Shown here one piece after another: positions 8,300 to 17,128 of a stretch of DNA of 58,856 bases. Below the pieces are notes generated by a model. The model was not told where the DNA came from. It was given only the letters and a program-made list of their open reading frames with translations, and searched no databases. The stretch is taken from positions 1 to 58,856 of IMG/VR virus record IMGVR_UViG_3300030105_003283; one strand, 5' to 3'. Source of the DNA: a virus. The translations under genes were made by a program, and so were the position numbers. Position 1 is the first letter of the stretch. Each line of letters opens with the position of its first letter.

Positions 8300-8829
8300 T
8301 ATTTAACCCTTATACAAAATTGAGAGCCTTGTAAATTTATTTCCGCCTCTAGGCCGGTTTCCTCTGTGAACTCCCGTACCGCCCTCTCCGGGCCGCCGTT
8401 AGAGTACGGGTCGCTATCGTTGCTTCCGTAGTCGTCTCCACAGAGAAGCCCTCCGGTCTTTACGAATGGCAAATAGTGCCTCAAGTCCTCTAGTACGTTC
8501 TCGTAGCTGTGGTTGCCGTCTATATAAACCCAGTCAAAGTACTTTTCTGAGAACATCGCCTTCGCAGAAAACTCTCTATGTATCTCCACTGTCTCGTTTC
8601 CAGCAAACCTGTCCACTACATCGTCATATATTCTGTCCATTTCTTCTTGCCCACAACAATAAATTCTTAGCTCGTTGGGGTCATCTACTGGAAAATCTTG
8701 GTGAACCCAAGGATCTATAAGGTGCAGCTTTGAGGGTTGTTGATTCAGTATATGTTCTGAAAATTCACCCTTCCACACACCAACCTCAGCACAAACATCT
8801 CCCGGCTTCACTCTATTCAATTCTCTCAT
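8299..8829 (-). CDS. Class I SAM-dependent methyltransferase (Methyltransf_24 type)
   Basis: Motif I is 'CAEVGVWKGEFSEHIL', then 'LHLIDPW' (acidic ribose-binding strand) and 'FDWVYIDGNHSYENVLEDL' with the Methyltransf_24 'YIDGxHxY' signature, then 'GGLLCGDDY'. Such proteins are common in polysaccharide and glycan clusters, acting on sugars or other small substrates. It overlaps the downstream sulfotransferase gene by one base. Confidence 0.8.
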   Translation of the reverse strand: MRELNRVKPGDVCAEVGVWKGEFSEHILNQQPSKLHLIDPWVHQDFPVDDPNELRIYCCGQEEMDRIYDDVVDRFAGNETVEIHREFSAKAMFSEKYFDWVYIDGNHSYENVLEDLRHYLPFVKTGGLLCGDDYGSNDSDPYSNGGPERAVREFTEETGLEAEINLQGSQFCIRVK

Positions 8830-8836
8830 TAAAATC

Positions 8837-9619
8837 CTAACTCGTTAAGCAAAAATTATAGTACTCTTCATCTATTAAATCCAGATCTCTTAGTGCAAGC
8901 AAACACTCATAGTCTTTTTTTAGATATCTTTTTAAATTGTTTACCGCCTTGTCAGACATGGTGTCGTCGTATGGTTTTCCCCAGTTGTCGTGGAGGGTGT
9001 GACTATTGCGACGCTCTTTACACTCAAATCCCAAAACACTCAACACATCTCCGTGTATATGTTCGCACCTAATAACGCCAACAATTGATTCTGGTTGATT
9101 TTTTATTAGGTCTTCGATGTACCAAGCTATGTTCATCCCCAAATGGTTGTCCATATGCTGATTGGTTTCAACACCCTCGTCGTTTACCAAGTCCATTATT
9201 GTGTGGGTTTTTATTAGGGTTTTTGTTGTTCCAGAATCTGCCTTTATATAAATGCCAACCGATGGTAAATCATCCCTTGTGATTAAATGGTGAGCGTCTA
9301 TGTTTAACTTTCCCCCTTCATCATATATTGCCTCAGCAAGCCCGTTGGCCGTTTTGTAAAGATTAAACCTTTGTGTATTTTTCTCTATGTGGTTTAGCGC
9401 TTCCTGATTTACTGTGTCACAGACCGAATAGGCGGAATACATATGATAGAACGCAGACACAAATCTGTCTATTGGATTTCTTATTACTACTACATATTTG
9501 CCATTTTGACCTAGGGCCGGTCTTGTTGCGTGTAGGGTTTTATAGGTATCGGGAAGAACCGACTTAACGCTAGATCCACCACACTTTCCAACGTGGATAA
9601 TTATTGGCGTGCCGATCAT
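8837..9619 (-). CDS. Sulfotransferase-family protein
   Basis: 260 residues. 'PIIIHVGKCGGSSVKSVL' is a 5'-PSB loop variant ('hxGKCGGsS', as in a subset of bacterial and phage sulfotransferases), and 'KYVVVIRNPIDRFVSAFYH' is the 3'-PB motif. It is the third and longest sulfotransferase of the cluster and overlaps the GT10 fucosyltransferase gene by 4 bases. That close coupling to a fucosyltransferase suggests sulfation of a fucosylated product, which is an inference. Confidence 0.75.
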   Translation of the reverse strand: MIGTPIIIHVGKCGGSSVKSVLPDTYKTLHATRPALGQNGKYVVVIRNPIDRFVSAFYHMYSAYSVCDTVNQEALNHIEKNTQRFNLYKTANGLAEAIYDEGGKLNIDAHHLITRDDLPSVGIYIKADSGTTKTLIKTHTIMDLVNDEGVETNQHMDNHLGMNIAWYIEDLIKNQPESIVGVIRCEHIHGDVLSVLGFECKERRNSHTLHDNWGKPYDDTMSDKAVNNLKRYLKKDYECLLALRDLDLIDEEYYNFCLTS

Positions 9620-10494
9620 ATTCCCACCTTTTCAAAAAATTCTGACAATGATTCTGGCGTTGCGTGATGTGGGACTTTCCCATCCTTGAAAACGGGTTGC
9701 TGTAAATAGCTTAGAAGTTTTGATTCATCAGATAACACTTCCTGTATCTGGTCGATAGCCTCTTCGTCAGAACTAAAGTCACTTATGTCAATAAAGGCTT
9801 TTTTATTAAAGTCTTCTCCTACATTCTTTGGCCCCCAGTATATGGGTAGACATCCGGCGTAGAAAGCGTGAAGTATTTTTTCGCAAACATATCCATCTCT
9901 AGGGTCGTTCTCAAAGCATAGATTAGACTTGAAGTTTGATATAAACTCTATCTTTTCTAGGTAGTCGCTGTTTCCTGATTTTTCAACCATCTCGGCTGTG
10001 TTTCTAAGGAAGTCTCCACCGTGCGCAACATCAATCCGTTGTGAGATCGCGGGATAGAAGTCGGCGCGTTTACCAAGAGTCCCAGAAGCTACGGAGCAGC
10101 ATGGCTTTTCTCTGTGAGATATCTCTCTGCTACAGAGCTTTTCTAGAGAGACGTAATATGTTGGCCCACGATTTATGTCGTGTGCAGGAGCGTTATTCCA
10201 ATTAATTTGCGTTGCCCAGAAAGGAATCCTGTAATTTCTCTCGTCGTCTAGATTGCAGCTATTAAAAGAGTAGTCACAGTTGTCATAATTGGGTTCGCCA
10301 ATCCTGTTCATAGACTCTATAAACCAAGATATTGTTACGGCGTTGTTGTCCTTGTGAGGTCTGGGCCCCTGACAAACTATTATGTCCGCACCATCATTAA
10401 CAATTTCCACACGATGTCTTAACTTAAGAGCCACCGTTATGATATTGTCGTGGACTGGAAAACCTCCCCAGAAATTCTCGAACTTAATTCTCAT
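9616..10494 (-). CDS. GT10 (alpha-1,3/4-fucosyltransferase-like) glycosyltransferase
   Basis: The C-terminal donor domain carries the family signature: 'FKSNLCFENDPRDGYVCEKI' followed by 'HAFYAGCLPIYWGPKNV' and 'FIDISDFSS', matching the GT10 pattern 'FxlcFENs...YvtEKl..al.agtVPVywG'. GT10 enzymes transfer fucose from GDP-fucose. Together with the GT11 gene at 1731-2549 and the GDP-fucose genes in this island, it argues that fucose is used by this element. One-base overlap with the upstream exostosin-like gene. Confidence 0.85.
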   Translation of the reverse strand: MRIKFENFWGGFPVHDNIITVALKLRHRVEIVNDGADIIVCQGPRPHKDNNAVTISWFIESMNRIGEPNYDNCDYSFNSCNLDDERNYRIPFWATQINWNNAPAHDINRGPTYYVSLEKLCSREISHREKPCCSVASGTLGKRADFYPAISQRIDVAHGGDFLRNTAEMVEKSGNSDYLEKIEFISNFKSNLCFENDPRDGYVCEKILHAFYAGCLPIYWGPKNVGEDFNKKAFIDISDFSSDEEAIDQIQEVLSDESKLLSYLQQPVFKDGKVPHHATPESLSEFFEKVGI

Positions 10495-11297
10495 TAATAG
10501 TGTCCTATTTTATTTAACTCTTTTGTTATGTATTTACCCACAGCTTCAGGGGAACACTTTTCTTTCCACCATTTTTTGGTTCGTTCATGGTAATCTCTGA
10601 GCAGCTCTTGGTTCTCTAGTATTGATGGAAGCATATTTGATAGATCGAGCCAATCATTAATCTCTATGTGTGGAGCGTCCTTATAAAACCACACATCGGG
10701 TTTTGGTTCACTAATTATTACACAGCCAGCCCTAGCGGCTTCAAAATACCTAAAGGTCTCACTGCTTGTATATCCTTTGGGACATAACGCCACTTTGCTG
10801 TTATACATGACCTTAGCATATTCAGGAATACTCAAACCCTTTGCCCACCCCTCATAGAACAGAACAAACCTCTGATGTTCATCTGAGGGTAAACGGTCTA
10901 TAGAAAACTTTAAAGCGTGCCTAGTGGCCTCACAGGGAGCCTCTGGGAGCGTTCCGCTAAAGCTATAGGCGTATTCCCTATCTTCAAATGTCACATCCTC
11001 ATGCTCAAACCCCTGAAGGTATCCAAGCGGCAAAGCTTTTACTTTTGGGTGTTGTTGTTCTGGTAGATAATTTCTAAATGTCAGTAGTACGTTTGGATGA
11101 TTGGTGAACTTCTCATGATATTTGTGATGTTCATCTGACGTGACAAGAAGTATGCATTTATTTTTAGTCTTTGGAATATCCTGATCCCACTTCATGAAAA
11201 CAATATCTAAATCGTCTATAATGTTGACGTGTTTGGTTATCAGGTTGAAGTAGTCATACTCCCACTTTCCATCTAGTTGTTCTATTAATGTTTTCAT
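10494..11297 (-). CDS. Exostosin/GT47-like glycosyltransferase
   Basis: The C-terminal half has the exostosin-domain signature 'SKVALCPKGYTSSETFRYFEAARAG', followed by 'VIISEP' and 'WFYKDAPHIEI'. The N-terminal half is a Rossmann-like lobe with 'KALPLGYLQGF'. Two further genes in the window (13481-14281, 28825-29739) share this domain. Function: transfer of a sugar from an NDP-sugar donor; donor and acceptor unknown. Confidence 0.7.
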   Translation of the reverse strand: MKTLIEQLDGKWEYDYFNLITKHVNIIDDLDIVFMKWDQDIPKTKNKCILLVTSDEHHKYHEKFTNHPNVLLTFRNYLPEQQHPKVKALPLGYLQGFEHEDVTFEDREYAYSFSGTLPEAPCEATRHALKFSIDRLPSDEHQRFVLFYEGWAKGLSIPEYAKVMYNSKVALCPKGYTSSETFRYFEAARAGCVIISEPKPDVWFYKDAPHIEINDWLDLSNMLPSILENQELLRDYHERTKKWWKEKCSPEAVGKYITKELNKIGHY

Positions 11298-11932
11298 TTT
11301 ACTTTTTCATACAAGGCTAGACCCACAGAATTTTCCGACTCTTCGTTTGGCCATTCTCCCATTACTCCAGAAAGACATTCTATTTCCTTCCAGCTTTCGC
11401 TATTTTCAAGGTATGGTCTTAACGCGGCGTTCTTGATAGAGAATCCACCCTCTATTCTTTCTTCTACTTCCCAGTCGTGAGACGCAAACATGGTTCCTAC
11501 AGGAACAACCTCTTCAAGCATCTTAAAGTCTTCTAAGTTTAATTCTGGATGCTCTGGCCCATCAAAGAATATAAAGTCTGGAATTATGTTGCTGGAAATC
11601 AACCTAGTTAAAAACTCGGTAGAATAGTCACACGACACTCTGACAAAATCTTTGTAGTCTGGATGGCTAGAAAAATAGGGTTTCGATTTGTCAATTTCCA
11701 CTGGGTCAGCATCACAAGTATAGAATTTTGTATCGACACACTCGCCATCATCTTTTAGCGTCTTTAAAGCGTGTGCTATTTGGATGGTAGATCCACCACC
11801 CTCGCCGCCGCCAACCTCAAATATAACAGATGGCTTTTTTTTGCACACCCACTCATGCAGTTTGTCTCTTTCAAAGAAGTGCATCTGACCGCTCAAGTCC
11901 TCTAGTTCTGGGTGATTATATTTATTAGACAT
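11294..11932 (-). CDS. Class I SAM-dependent methyltransferase (Methyltransf_24 type)
   Basis: 212 residues with motif I 'SVIFEVGGGEGGGSTIQIAHAL', the acidic strand 'FYTCDADPVEI' and 'PDFIFFDGPEHPELNLEDF', the Methyltransf_24 'fDGxH' equivalent, followed by 'GTMFASHDW'. It probably methylates a sugar or related metabolite. ATGA-type overlap with the exostosin-like gene and an 8-base overlap with the upstream GT-A gene. Confidence 0.75.
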   Translation of the reverse strand: MSNKYNHPELEDLSGQMHFFERDKLHEWVCKKKPSVIFEVGGGEGGGSTIQIAHALKTLKDDGECVDTKFYTCDADPVEIDKSKPYFSSHPDYKDFVRVSCDYSTEFLTRLISSNIIPDFIFFDGPEHPELNLEDFKMLEEVVPVGTMFASHDWEVEERIEGGFSIKNAALRPYLENSESWKEIECLSGVMGEWPNEESENSVGLALYEKVK

Positions 11933-12767
11933 CTACAAACTCCTTTAGGTTCTTGCTGTGTATATGTAGGTTGAATATCTTGACTCCGTTTACCGATGGT
12001 TGGCCGTCAAACTCCACGCTTAGGCTTTCGTTGTCAATGAGCTGACCTATGAAGTGTTGAGGATCTGTGAATCCTGATGAGTGACCGTTGTTCGTGCCGC
12101 CCAAAAACTGACCATAAGATCCGGGATCAAAAACCATTTCGCGGCTCTGTGTTGGTAGCGTGGGAAACGCAGCTACAATATGCTCTCTGAAGGCCATATG
12201 TAATAAAGACATTTCACTAACATGATCGCGAAGATGTTGCGACAACCTAGTTTCACCATAGGAAGACATCAGCCAATTGAAATACTTGCACACCTTTTGC
12301 AGGTGGTCAAATTCTGGTATGTGGGAAAACGCAAACGTGGCCTTGTTGTGAGACATCGGAAGTATCATTGCCACCTCGTCAAGAACCGGAACTGTCGACA
12401 GGTCACCGTACAGCAAAACGTCGTTCTCAAAATGGAAAACGTTTTTGAGGTCGTTTTGAGATATGTAGGCTTCTAGGTAATAAATTCTCTCTGCCGTGCG
12501 ATGCCAGAACAACTCTGGGCTTGGATGGGTTGTGTTGGGTGTGCCATGTCTCTTAAACCAGCAGCACTCATTAAATTCTCTCAATAAGTCGCTATCTATA
12601 GACCCTTGGGAAACCCACTTTATATCCAGCTCATCGAATATGTCCTGATTGTCCGCACATATAAATCTAATGTCGGCATCTGGATTGGTTTTACGGGCTT
12701 GTCGCAGAGATATCTTTGTGTACTCTGGAATGTCGCCGCCGTCAGATATAAAGGTATTTATAATCAT
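11925..12767 (-). CDS. GT-A-fold glycosyltransferase (capsular type)
   Basis: 280 residues. 'DADIRFICADNQDIF' and 'FHFENDVLLYGDL' look like the first nucleotide-binding strand and the DxD-equivalent (END) of a GT-A enzyme. The region around 'HSSGFTDPQHFIGQ' and 'IFNLHIHSKNL' near the end matches the C-terminal His motif of small GT-A transferases. The donor is not predictable. It is separated from the upstream transferase by one base. Confidence 0.6.
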   Translation of the reverse strand: MIINTFISDGGDIPEYTKISLRQARKTNPDADIRFICADNQDIFDELDIKWVSQGSIDSDLLREFNECCWFKRHGTPNTTHPSPELFWHRTAERIYYLEAYISQNDLKNVFHFENDVLLYGDLSTVPVLDEVAMILPMSHNKATFAFSHIPEFDHLQKVCKYFNWLMSSYGETRLSQHLRDHVSEMSLLHMAFREHIVAAFPTLPTQSREMVFDPGSYGQFLGGTNNGHSSGFTDPQHFIGQLIDNESLSVEFDGQPSVNGVKIFNLHIHSKNLKEFVDV

Positions 12768-12768
12768 G

Positions 12769-13491
12769 TTAAGTCCAGCTATGTATCGTGAACAGATCTA
12801 TATCTTTCTCGGAATTTATTTTTACCAAGTTGTTGATTTCTTCTTTAGACCAAGAGTGGTTCGCCATCTTGCCATTGAGTTGAGTCTTGGTCTTTTGTAT
12901 ATTATATACATGTGGGTGATGTTTTGTCACATAATTTCCATACAGCTCAAATTCTGACAGCAGGCAATCGTCTGAAACATTGTCATTGCAGAAATCCAAA
13001 AATTCATTGACGTCTGGTACAATTTTTCTACAAATGGTTTTGTCAAGCATCATAAAATCGTTAATAAAAGTGAAGTCTACTTGTCTGCTTAGACCATAAG
13101 CCTTTTCCATAAAGTGGAAATAAGCGTCATGCTTTTGGTCTCTGTCGCTAATGAAAAATTTAGGCTTTTCTTCATCAAAAAGATTGATGGCTCTATTGAA
13201 TATTAAATCGCTATCGACACATAAATAGTGGTTGTTTTTGGTAAAGTCTTGACACAACTTAATAAATTGCTGATATATCCAGTTTGGCCTGCGGTAGTTT
13301 ATATCGCCTTTTTTAATTGCTATAGCTTCGTCGTCATGAACGTGAATCAAGCCATCCGACTCAACCCTGTCTGGCGACACTATGTATATACCTTCCGGCT
13401 TTGGGTTAAAAAACTCAAGACAGGAGTTTATACAAAACCCAAGCTTAACATAATCTTTTGGATGGCACAAAACCACTAAATCATAGTTCAT
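12769..13491 (-). CDS. DUF6492-type glycosyltransferase
   Basis: 240 residues, opening with 'YDLVVLCHPKDYVKLGFCIN' and carrying 'PNWIYQQFIKL' and the metal-binding 'YLCVDSDLIF' (DSD). These are the hallmarks of DUF6492, a GT-A family common in surface polysaccharide clusters. The C-terminal 'LFTIHSWT' suits the family's final active-site His. It overlaps the upstream exostosin-like gene by 11 bases. Confidence 0.72.
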   Translation of the reverse strand: MNYDLVVLCHPKDYVKLGFCINSCLEFFNPKPEGIYIVSPDRVESDGLIHVHDDEAIAIKKGDINYRRPNWIYQQFIKLCQDFTKNNHYLCVDSDLIFNRAINLFDEEKPKFFISDRDQKHDAYFHFMEKAYGLSRQVDFTFINDFMMLDKTICRKIVPDVNEFLDFCNDNVSDDCLLSEFELYGNYVTKHHPHVYNIQKTKTQLNGKMANHSWSKEEINNLVKINSEKDIDLFTIHSWT

Positions 13492-14281
13492 TGTTGATCC
13501 TTTTGCTCCAGTAAGACATTTTTAGCAGATCGGAATCAAATAGAGATCCGTCAACATATTTATAGGCTTGCTCAAGAAAGTCTTTGGTGATGTCTTCCCA
13601 CCGATTCACAAAAAGAATAGGAAGGTCTTTGTTAAACTTGTGAGCAGCATAAAGTTTACATATTGGAACACACCCCATATATAAGGCCTCCCAAAGTCGA
13701 TGGGTGTCAACTCCATTTCCTCTTGGGCACAAACAAAAAGCGTATTTTGCCAAGTTGTTGCAAAACAGACTGTGCTGAGATCTGTCCCCGTTGGCTCCAG
13801 TATATGTGTCGTATGTGTCCGGACGCAGGACGCTTAAGGCGTGGTTTCTTTCTGGGTGAGTGGCCGGATTAAACTGCACAAAGGCTTTGGCAGTTCGTGG
13901 CTCTTTAGGTTTTGTTTCTAGCATTATCTGCTGCTTGTAAGGAAACCAATACTCATTTTCTAACCCTATTGGCAGAGAGTATACGCCGTCCCGATCAATT
14001 CCTCTGTTTTGCGCGAACCATCTATGAAGGTTAGCGGGTACGTCGCCACATTCCGCCAACAGGTCACTATTATGAGTGACGAGCGTAAATAGATTGTCTG
14101 GATTGGCCCGAATAACACCCATTGCTGCTGAGAGATTTTCTGTTTTTGCGTATATGCTAACATGTTCTTTGTCAGGAACCTCAAGCTGTTCTGTGTAGGG
14201 TAGGTTTCCCTCTGTCCCCACACGCATGTCGCACACATGAGGAAAATATTCTCCTCTTATAAACTCTTCTGGATCTATCAT
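13481..14281 (-). CDS. Exostosin-like glycosyltransferase
   Basis: The signature 'YAFCLCPRGNGVDTHRLWEALYMG' with 'VPICKLY' is the C-terminal donor-binding motif of exostosin-like transferases, also seen in many phage glycan islands. Upstream are 'FTLVTHNSDLLAE' and 'VYSLPIGLEN', matching the N-terminal lobe. 266 residues. ATGA overlap with the upstream transferase. Substrate unknown. Confidence 0.65.
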   Translation of the reverse strand: MIDPEEFIRGEYFPHVCDMRVGTEGNLPYTEQLEVPDKEHVSIYAKTENLSAAMGVIRANPDNLFTLVTHNSDLLAECGDVPANLHRWFAQNRGIDRDGVYSLPIGLENEYWFPYKQQIMLETKPKEPRTAKAFVQFNPATHPERNHALSVLRPDTYDTYTGANGDRSQHSLFCNNLAKYAFCLCPRGNGVDTHRLWEALYMGCVPICKLYAAHKFNKDLPILFVNRWEDITKDFLEQAYKYVDGSLFDSDLLKMSYWSKRINNEL

Positions 14282-15162
14282 TCTAGTCCCTCAAGTATGT
14301 CTATTTCTTGATGTGGGCAAACGATATCGCTAAAGTCAATCTTGTCAACATTTAATCTCTTGCCGGACATATAGAGATGATTTAGCTCGGAGGGTGTATA
14401 GCTAAATTGGTCACCAGACCTATTTTCCGCACATGACTGAACTCTGTTATTGGGGCTATTTACAACACAGCTTTGTTCCAAGGCGTACATCATTACCGGG
14501 AGATCAAAATAGAATCTTTGTAGCTTGGATTCAAACTCGTTTGGGGTTTGGCTCCAGCACCAGTTTTCTCTTGGGATACCTCTGTGCTGATAATGTTTAT
14601 TTAGAACTTCAAGCTCTATGCAGAATTCTAACATTGTCTCTCTTTTAAATATGTGACCGTCTACTGAGAGCGGATATGCCCAGTAGCCACATGTGGGTAT
14701 ACTTGTTCTGTTCCACACTATGAATGGCGGATCGCTAAAAACCTCTCCGGGAATGTTGTCATTCCTAAGCGTTCCGTCGCCGTAGTCTCTTTGTGTTGTA
14801 TTGACGCCCATCCTAAGACTAAAGCACGAGGCTCCGGAATTAAAAACATGATTTAGCTGGAGATTGTTTATGGACACTTTGCGGTAAACAATATTGTCAT
14901 CAGTAAAGAAACATACATAGTTAGATGCGGCTCCGCTAACGATCCCCAATATATCTACGAATAAGGAGTGTGACTGCTCATAAAACGAAACGTTGGGGTG
15001 TTCCGCCTTGAGATTTTCATAGGATTCTTTATACTGCCGTTCTGACGTTTTGTATATAACTATCACATCGTCACAGAGATCAAAGTTTTTCCCAATCGTT
15101 TTCAGCGTTAAGTCAAGCTGTAACGCCCTATCCTTACTGAATATTATTGAAGTAATCAACAA
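14278..15162 (-). CDS. GT-A-like glycosyltransferase
   Basis: Starts 'MLITSIIFSKDRALQLDLTL', the opening strand-helix of a GT2-like GT-A fold. 'YVCFFTDDNIVYR' (about 80-92) holds a DD pair in the place of DxD. 'TCGYWAYPLSVDGHIFKRE' resembles the acceptor-side region of such enzymes. The start appears to be TTG (two tandem TTG codons) behind AAGGA and overlaps the fcl gene by about 29 bases. Family assignment is at fold level. Confidence 0.6.
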   Translation of the reverse strand: MLITSIIFSKDRALQLDLTLKTIGKNFDLCDDVIVIYKTSERQYKESYENLKAEHPNVSFYEQSHSLFVDILGIVSGAASNYVCFFTDDNIVYRKVSINNLQLNHVFNSGASCFSLRMGVNTTQRDYGDGTLRNDNIPGEVFSDPPFIVWNRTSIPTCGYWAYPLSVDGHIFKRETMLEFCIELEVLNKHYQHRGIPRENWCWSQTPNEFESKLQRFYFDLPVMMYALEQSCVVNSPNNRVQSCAENRSGDQFSYTPSELNHLYMSGKRLNVDKIDFSDIVCPHQEIDILEGLE

Positions 15163-16099
15163 ATTTTTCCTTGTTTTTATAGAACCAGCTCACTGTTTCT
15201 TTTAGCCCTTTGTAGAGCTCTGTCTTGGCTTGGAAGCCAAGCACCTTGTAAGCCCTACTTGTATCGAGACATCTTCGGGGCTGTCCGTCCGGATAATCGG
15301 AATTAAATTTTATTTTGCCTTCATACCCCATAATTTCTGATAGGGTTTCTGCTAATTTTCTGATTGTTATCTCGCTACACGTTCCAATGTTTATGGGGTG
15401 AGGAGTTGTGTCTCTTTCTAAACATAGGGAAATGGCGGATGCGCAATCGTCCACATATAGAAATTCACGACTAGCCGAGCCCGTTCCCCACAACTCCACA
15501 CTTGAATCATTATCTTCGATAGCTTTTGCAAACTTTAAGATAAGAGCTGGTATAACATGACTCTTTACTGGATCAAAATTATCATTCGGCCCGTACATAT
15601 TAACTGGTATTAGATTGGTGCAGTTGAAGTCATACTGTTTGTTATAGGCTATTAAAAGCTCCATCAGTGTTTTTTTTGCAATTCCGTATGGAGCGTTGGT
15701 TTCTTCAGGATATCCATTCCAAATGTCCTCCTCTTTAAAGGGTACAGGAGTGAACTTGGGATATGCGCAAACAGTTCCCACCATTACAAACTTTTTAAGC
15801 TTGCCATATTTTCTACATGACTCGATTAGGTTCATGCCCATTGATAGATTGTCGTACATATAGAGTCCCGGATTTTCTCTGTTCGCACCTATACCTCCGC
15901 ACGTTGCCGCCAAGTGCACTACGACGTCCGGACTGAATTCGCTTAGAGCATAATCAACATATTTTTGCTTAGTTAGGTCCCATTGAGCCTTTCCGGATAA
16001 TGGAATAACTTCATACGCTTTATTTTTTTTAATTTGGCGACACACAGACTTTCCTAAAAACCCGTTTGCTCCCGTTACCAATATTTTTTCTTTTTTCAT
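15134..16099 (-). CDS. fcl: GDP-L-fucose synthase
   Basis: 321 residues, an extended SDR with NADP loop 'LVTGANGFLGKSV' (Gly10-Gly16), 'VHLAATCGGIGANRENP', 'GTVCAYPKFTPVPFKEEDIW' and the catalytic Tyr138/Lys142 in 'APYGIAKKT'. 'NLIPVNMYGPNDNFDP' and 'SASREFLYVDDCA' are diagnostic for WcaG/Fcl. It epimerises and reduces GDP-4-keto-6-deoxymannose to GDP-L-fucose, acting directly after the GMD at 4572-5555. It adjoins the CgeB-like transferase with no gap. Confidence 0.93.
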   Translation of the reverse strand: MKKEKILVTGANGFLGKSVCRQIKKNKAYEVIPLSGKAQWDLTKQKYVDYALSEFSPDVVVHLAATCGGIGANRENPGLYMYDNLSMGMNLIESCRKYGKLKKFVMVGTVCAYPKFTPVPFKEEDIWNGYPEETNAPYGIAKKTLMELLIAYNKQYDFNCTNLIPVNMYGPNDNFDPVKSHVIPALILKFAKAIEDNDSSVELWGTGSASREFLYVDDCASAISLCLERDTTPHPINIGTCSEITIRKLAETLSEIMGYEGKIKFNSDYPDGQPRRCLDTSRAYKVLGFQAKTELYKGLKETVSWFYKNKEKFVDYFNNIQ

Positions 16100-17128
16100 T
16101 TAAAGACTCCTTGCTACTTCAATCATTTGTTTAGATAGATCATCAAATCCACACTCTTCTAATATCGTAGCACACCTATGAAAACCTGTATGGTTCTCTT
16201 TGACGTACCTATGTCCCCTTTTAGCTATGGCTTCACGTTCTTCCGGAGCGTCTAGGTAATGGTTTATTTTTTTCTCAAAGTCTTCTGGAGAGTTGGCGAT
16301 AACGATTCCATCGCCAAACATCTTATAAGAACTAACCTTGTCGGAAATACAGAACCCTCCTGAATATAAGATCTTAAAGATTCTTTCGTTTACATCTATT
16401 CCAAACTCGTGAGCATGGGGCTCGCTTAGATTTGGACATATTTTTGCAGAAACAAATAAATTCTTAACGTCAGAGTCGCTTATAGCTCCACAATACTGGT
16501 TAACCTTCCAAGGCTGATTCCCGAAAATCTTGACTTTGTGTTTACCCACGGGATCTAGTAGCGGGAACAGATACTTGTCTATAATTAGACCTTTGTGTGG
16601 CCAGTAGCCACCCACGAAGCCAATGTCACATTTTAATTTTTCGTCTACTACCGCTCCCGAATACATAATGGTGTCGGCACACATCATCAGGGAAACTGGC
16701 TTGATGCCTATTGTTTCATAGTGATTGTGAGTTACCTTCATGGCCTGCCCGCCGTAGTGTATATGAACAAAGTCGGGCTTCCCGGTTTCTTCTTTAAGTT
16801 TTTCCAAGACCTGTTTCTCTTGCTCAGAGCAAAACAGTATATTGTATTTCTGCTTATCTACTATTGGTTCGTGATCGCCCCAGTCGCCAGCCCTTAAGCC
16901 AACCTTGAGGTGCGGCCTTTCCTTGATACACTTTATCGTGGCGTCATCTAGATTGTACGACTGTCCCATAAAAATGTCCGGCTCGAACATATCAAACGCA
17001 TCAAAAGCTGATACGGATTTATAGTCCCAAAGCTCGGCCTCGATGCCACAGGCGTCAAAGGCGTGCTTCCAAGCGACTCTCTGAAAAAAGTGCGCGTGGG
17101 TTCCGTCACTAGATATCATTACCTTCAT
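16100..17128 (-). CDS. CgeB-like GT-B glycosyltransferase
   Basis: 342 residues. The C-terminal domain shows 'CDIGFVGGYWPHKG', 'KIFGNQPWK', 'AKICPNLSEPHAHEFGIDVNERIFKILYSGGF' (split by convention as the Glyco_trans_1_2 motif) and 'HRYVKENHTGFHRC'. These are typical of CgeB/DUF3880-type glycosyltransferases. The N-terminal half is a Rossmann lobe starting 'MKVMISSDGTHAHFFQRV'. Donor unknown. One-base overlap with the nucleotidyltransferase gene. Confidence 0.75.
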   Translation of the reverse strand: MKVMISSDGTHAHFFQRVAWKHAFDACGIEAELWDYKSVSAFDAFDMFEPDIFMGQSYNLDDATIKCIKERPHLKVGLRAGDWGDHEPIVDKQKYNILFCSEQEKQVLEKLKEETGKPDFVHIHYGGQAMKVTHNHYETIGIKPVSLMMCADTIMYSGAVVDEKLKCDIGFVGGYWPHKGLIIDKYLFPLLDPVGKHKVKIFGNQPWKVNQYCGAISDSDVKNLFVSAKICPNLSEPHAHEFGIDVNERIFKILYSGGFCISDKVSSYKMFGDGIVIANSPEDFEKKINHYLDAPEEREAIAKRGHRYVKENHTGFHRCATILEECGFDDLSKQMIEVARSL

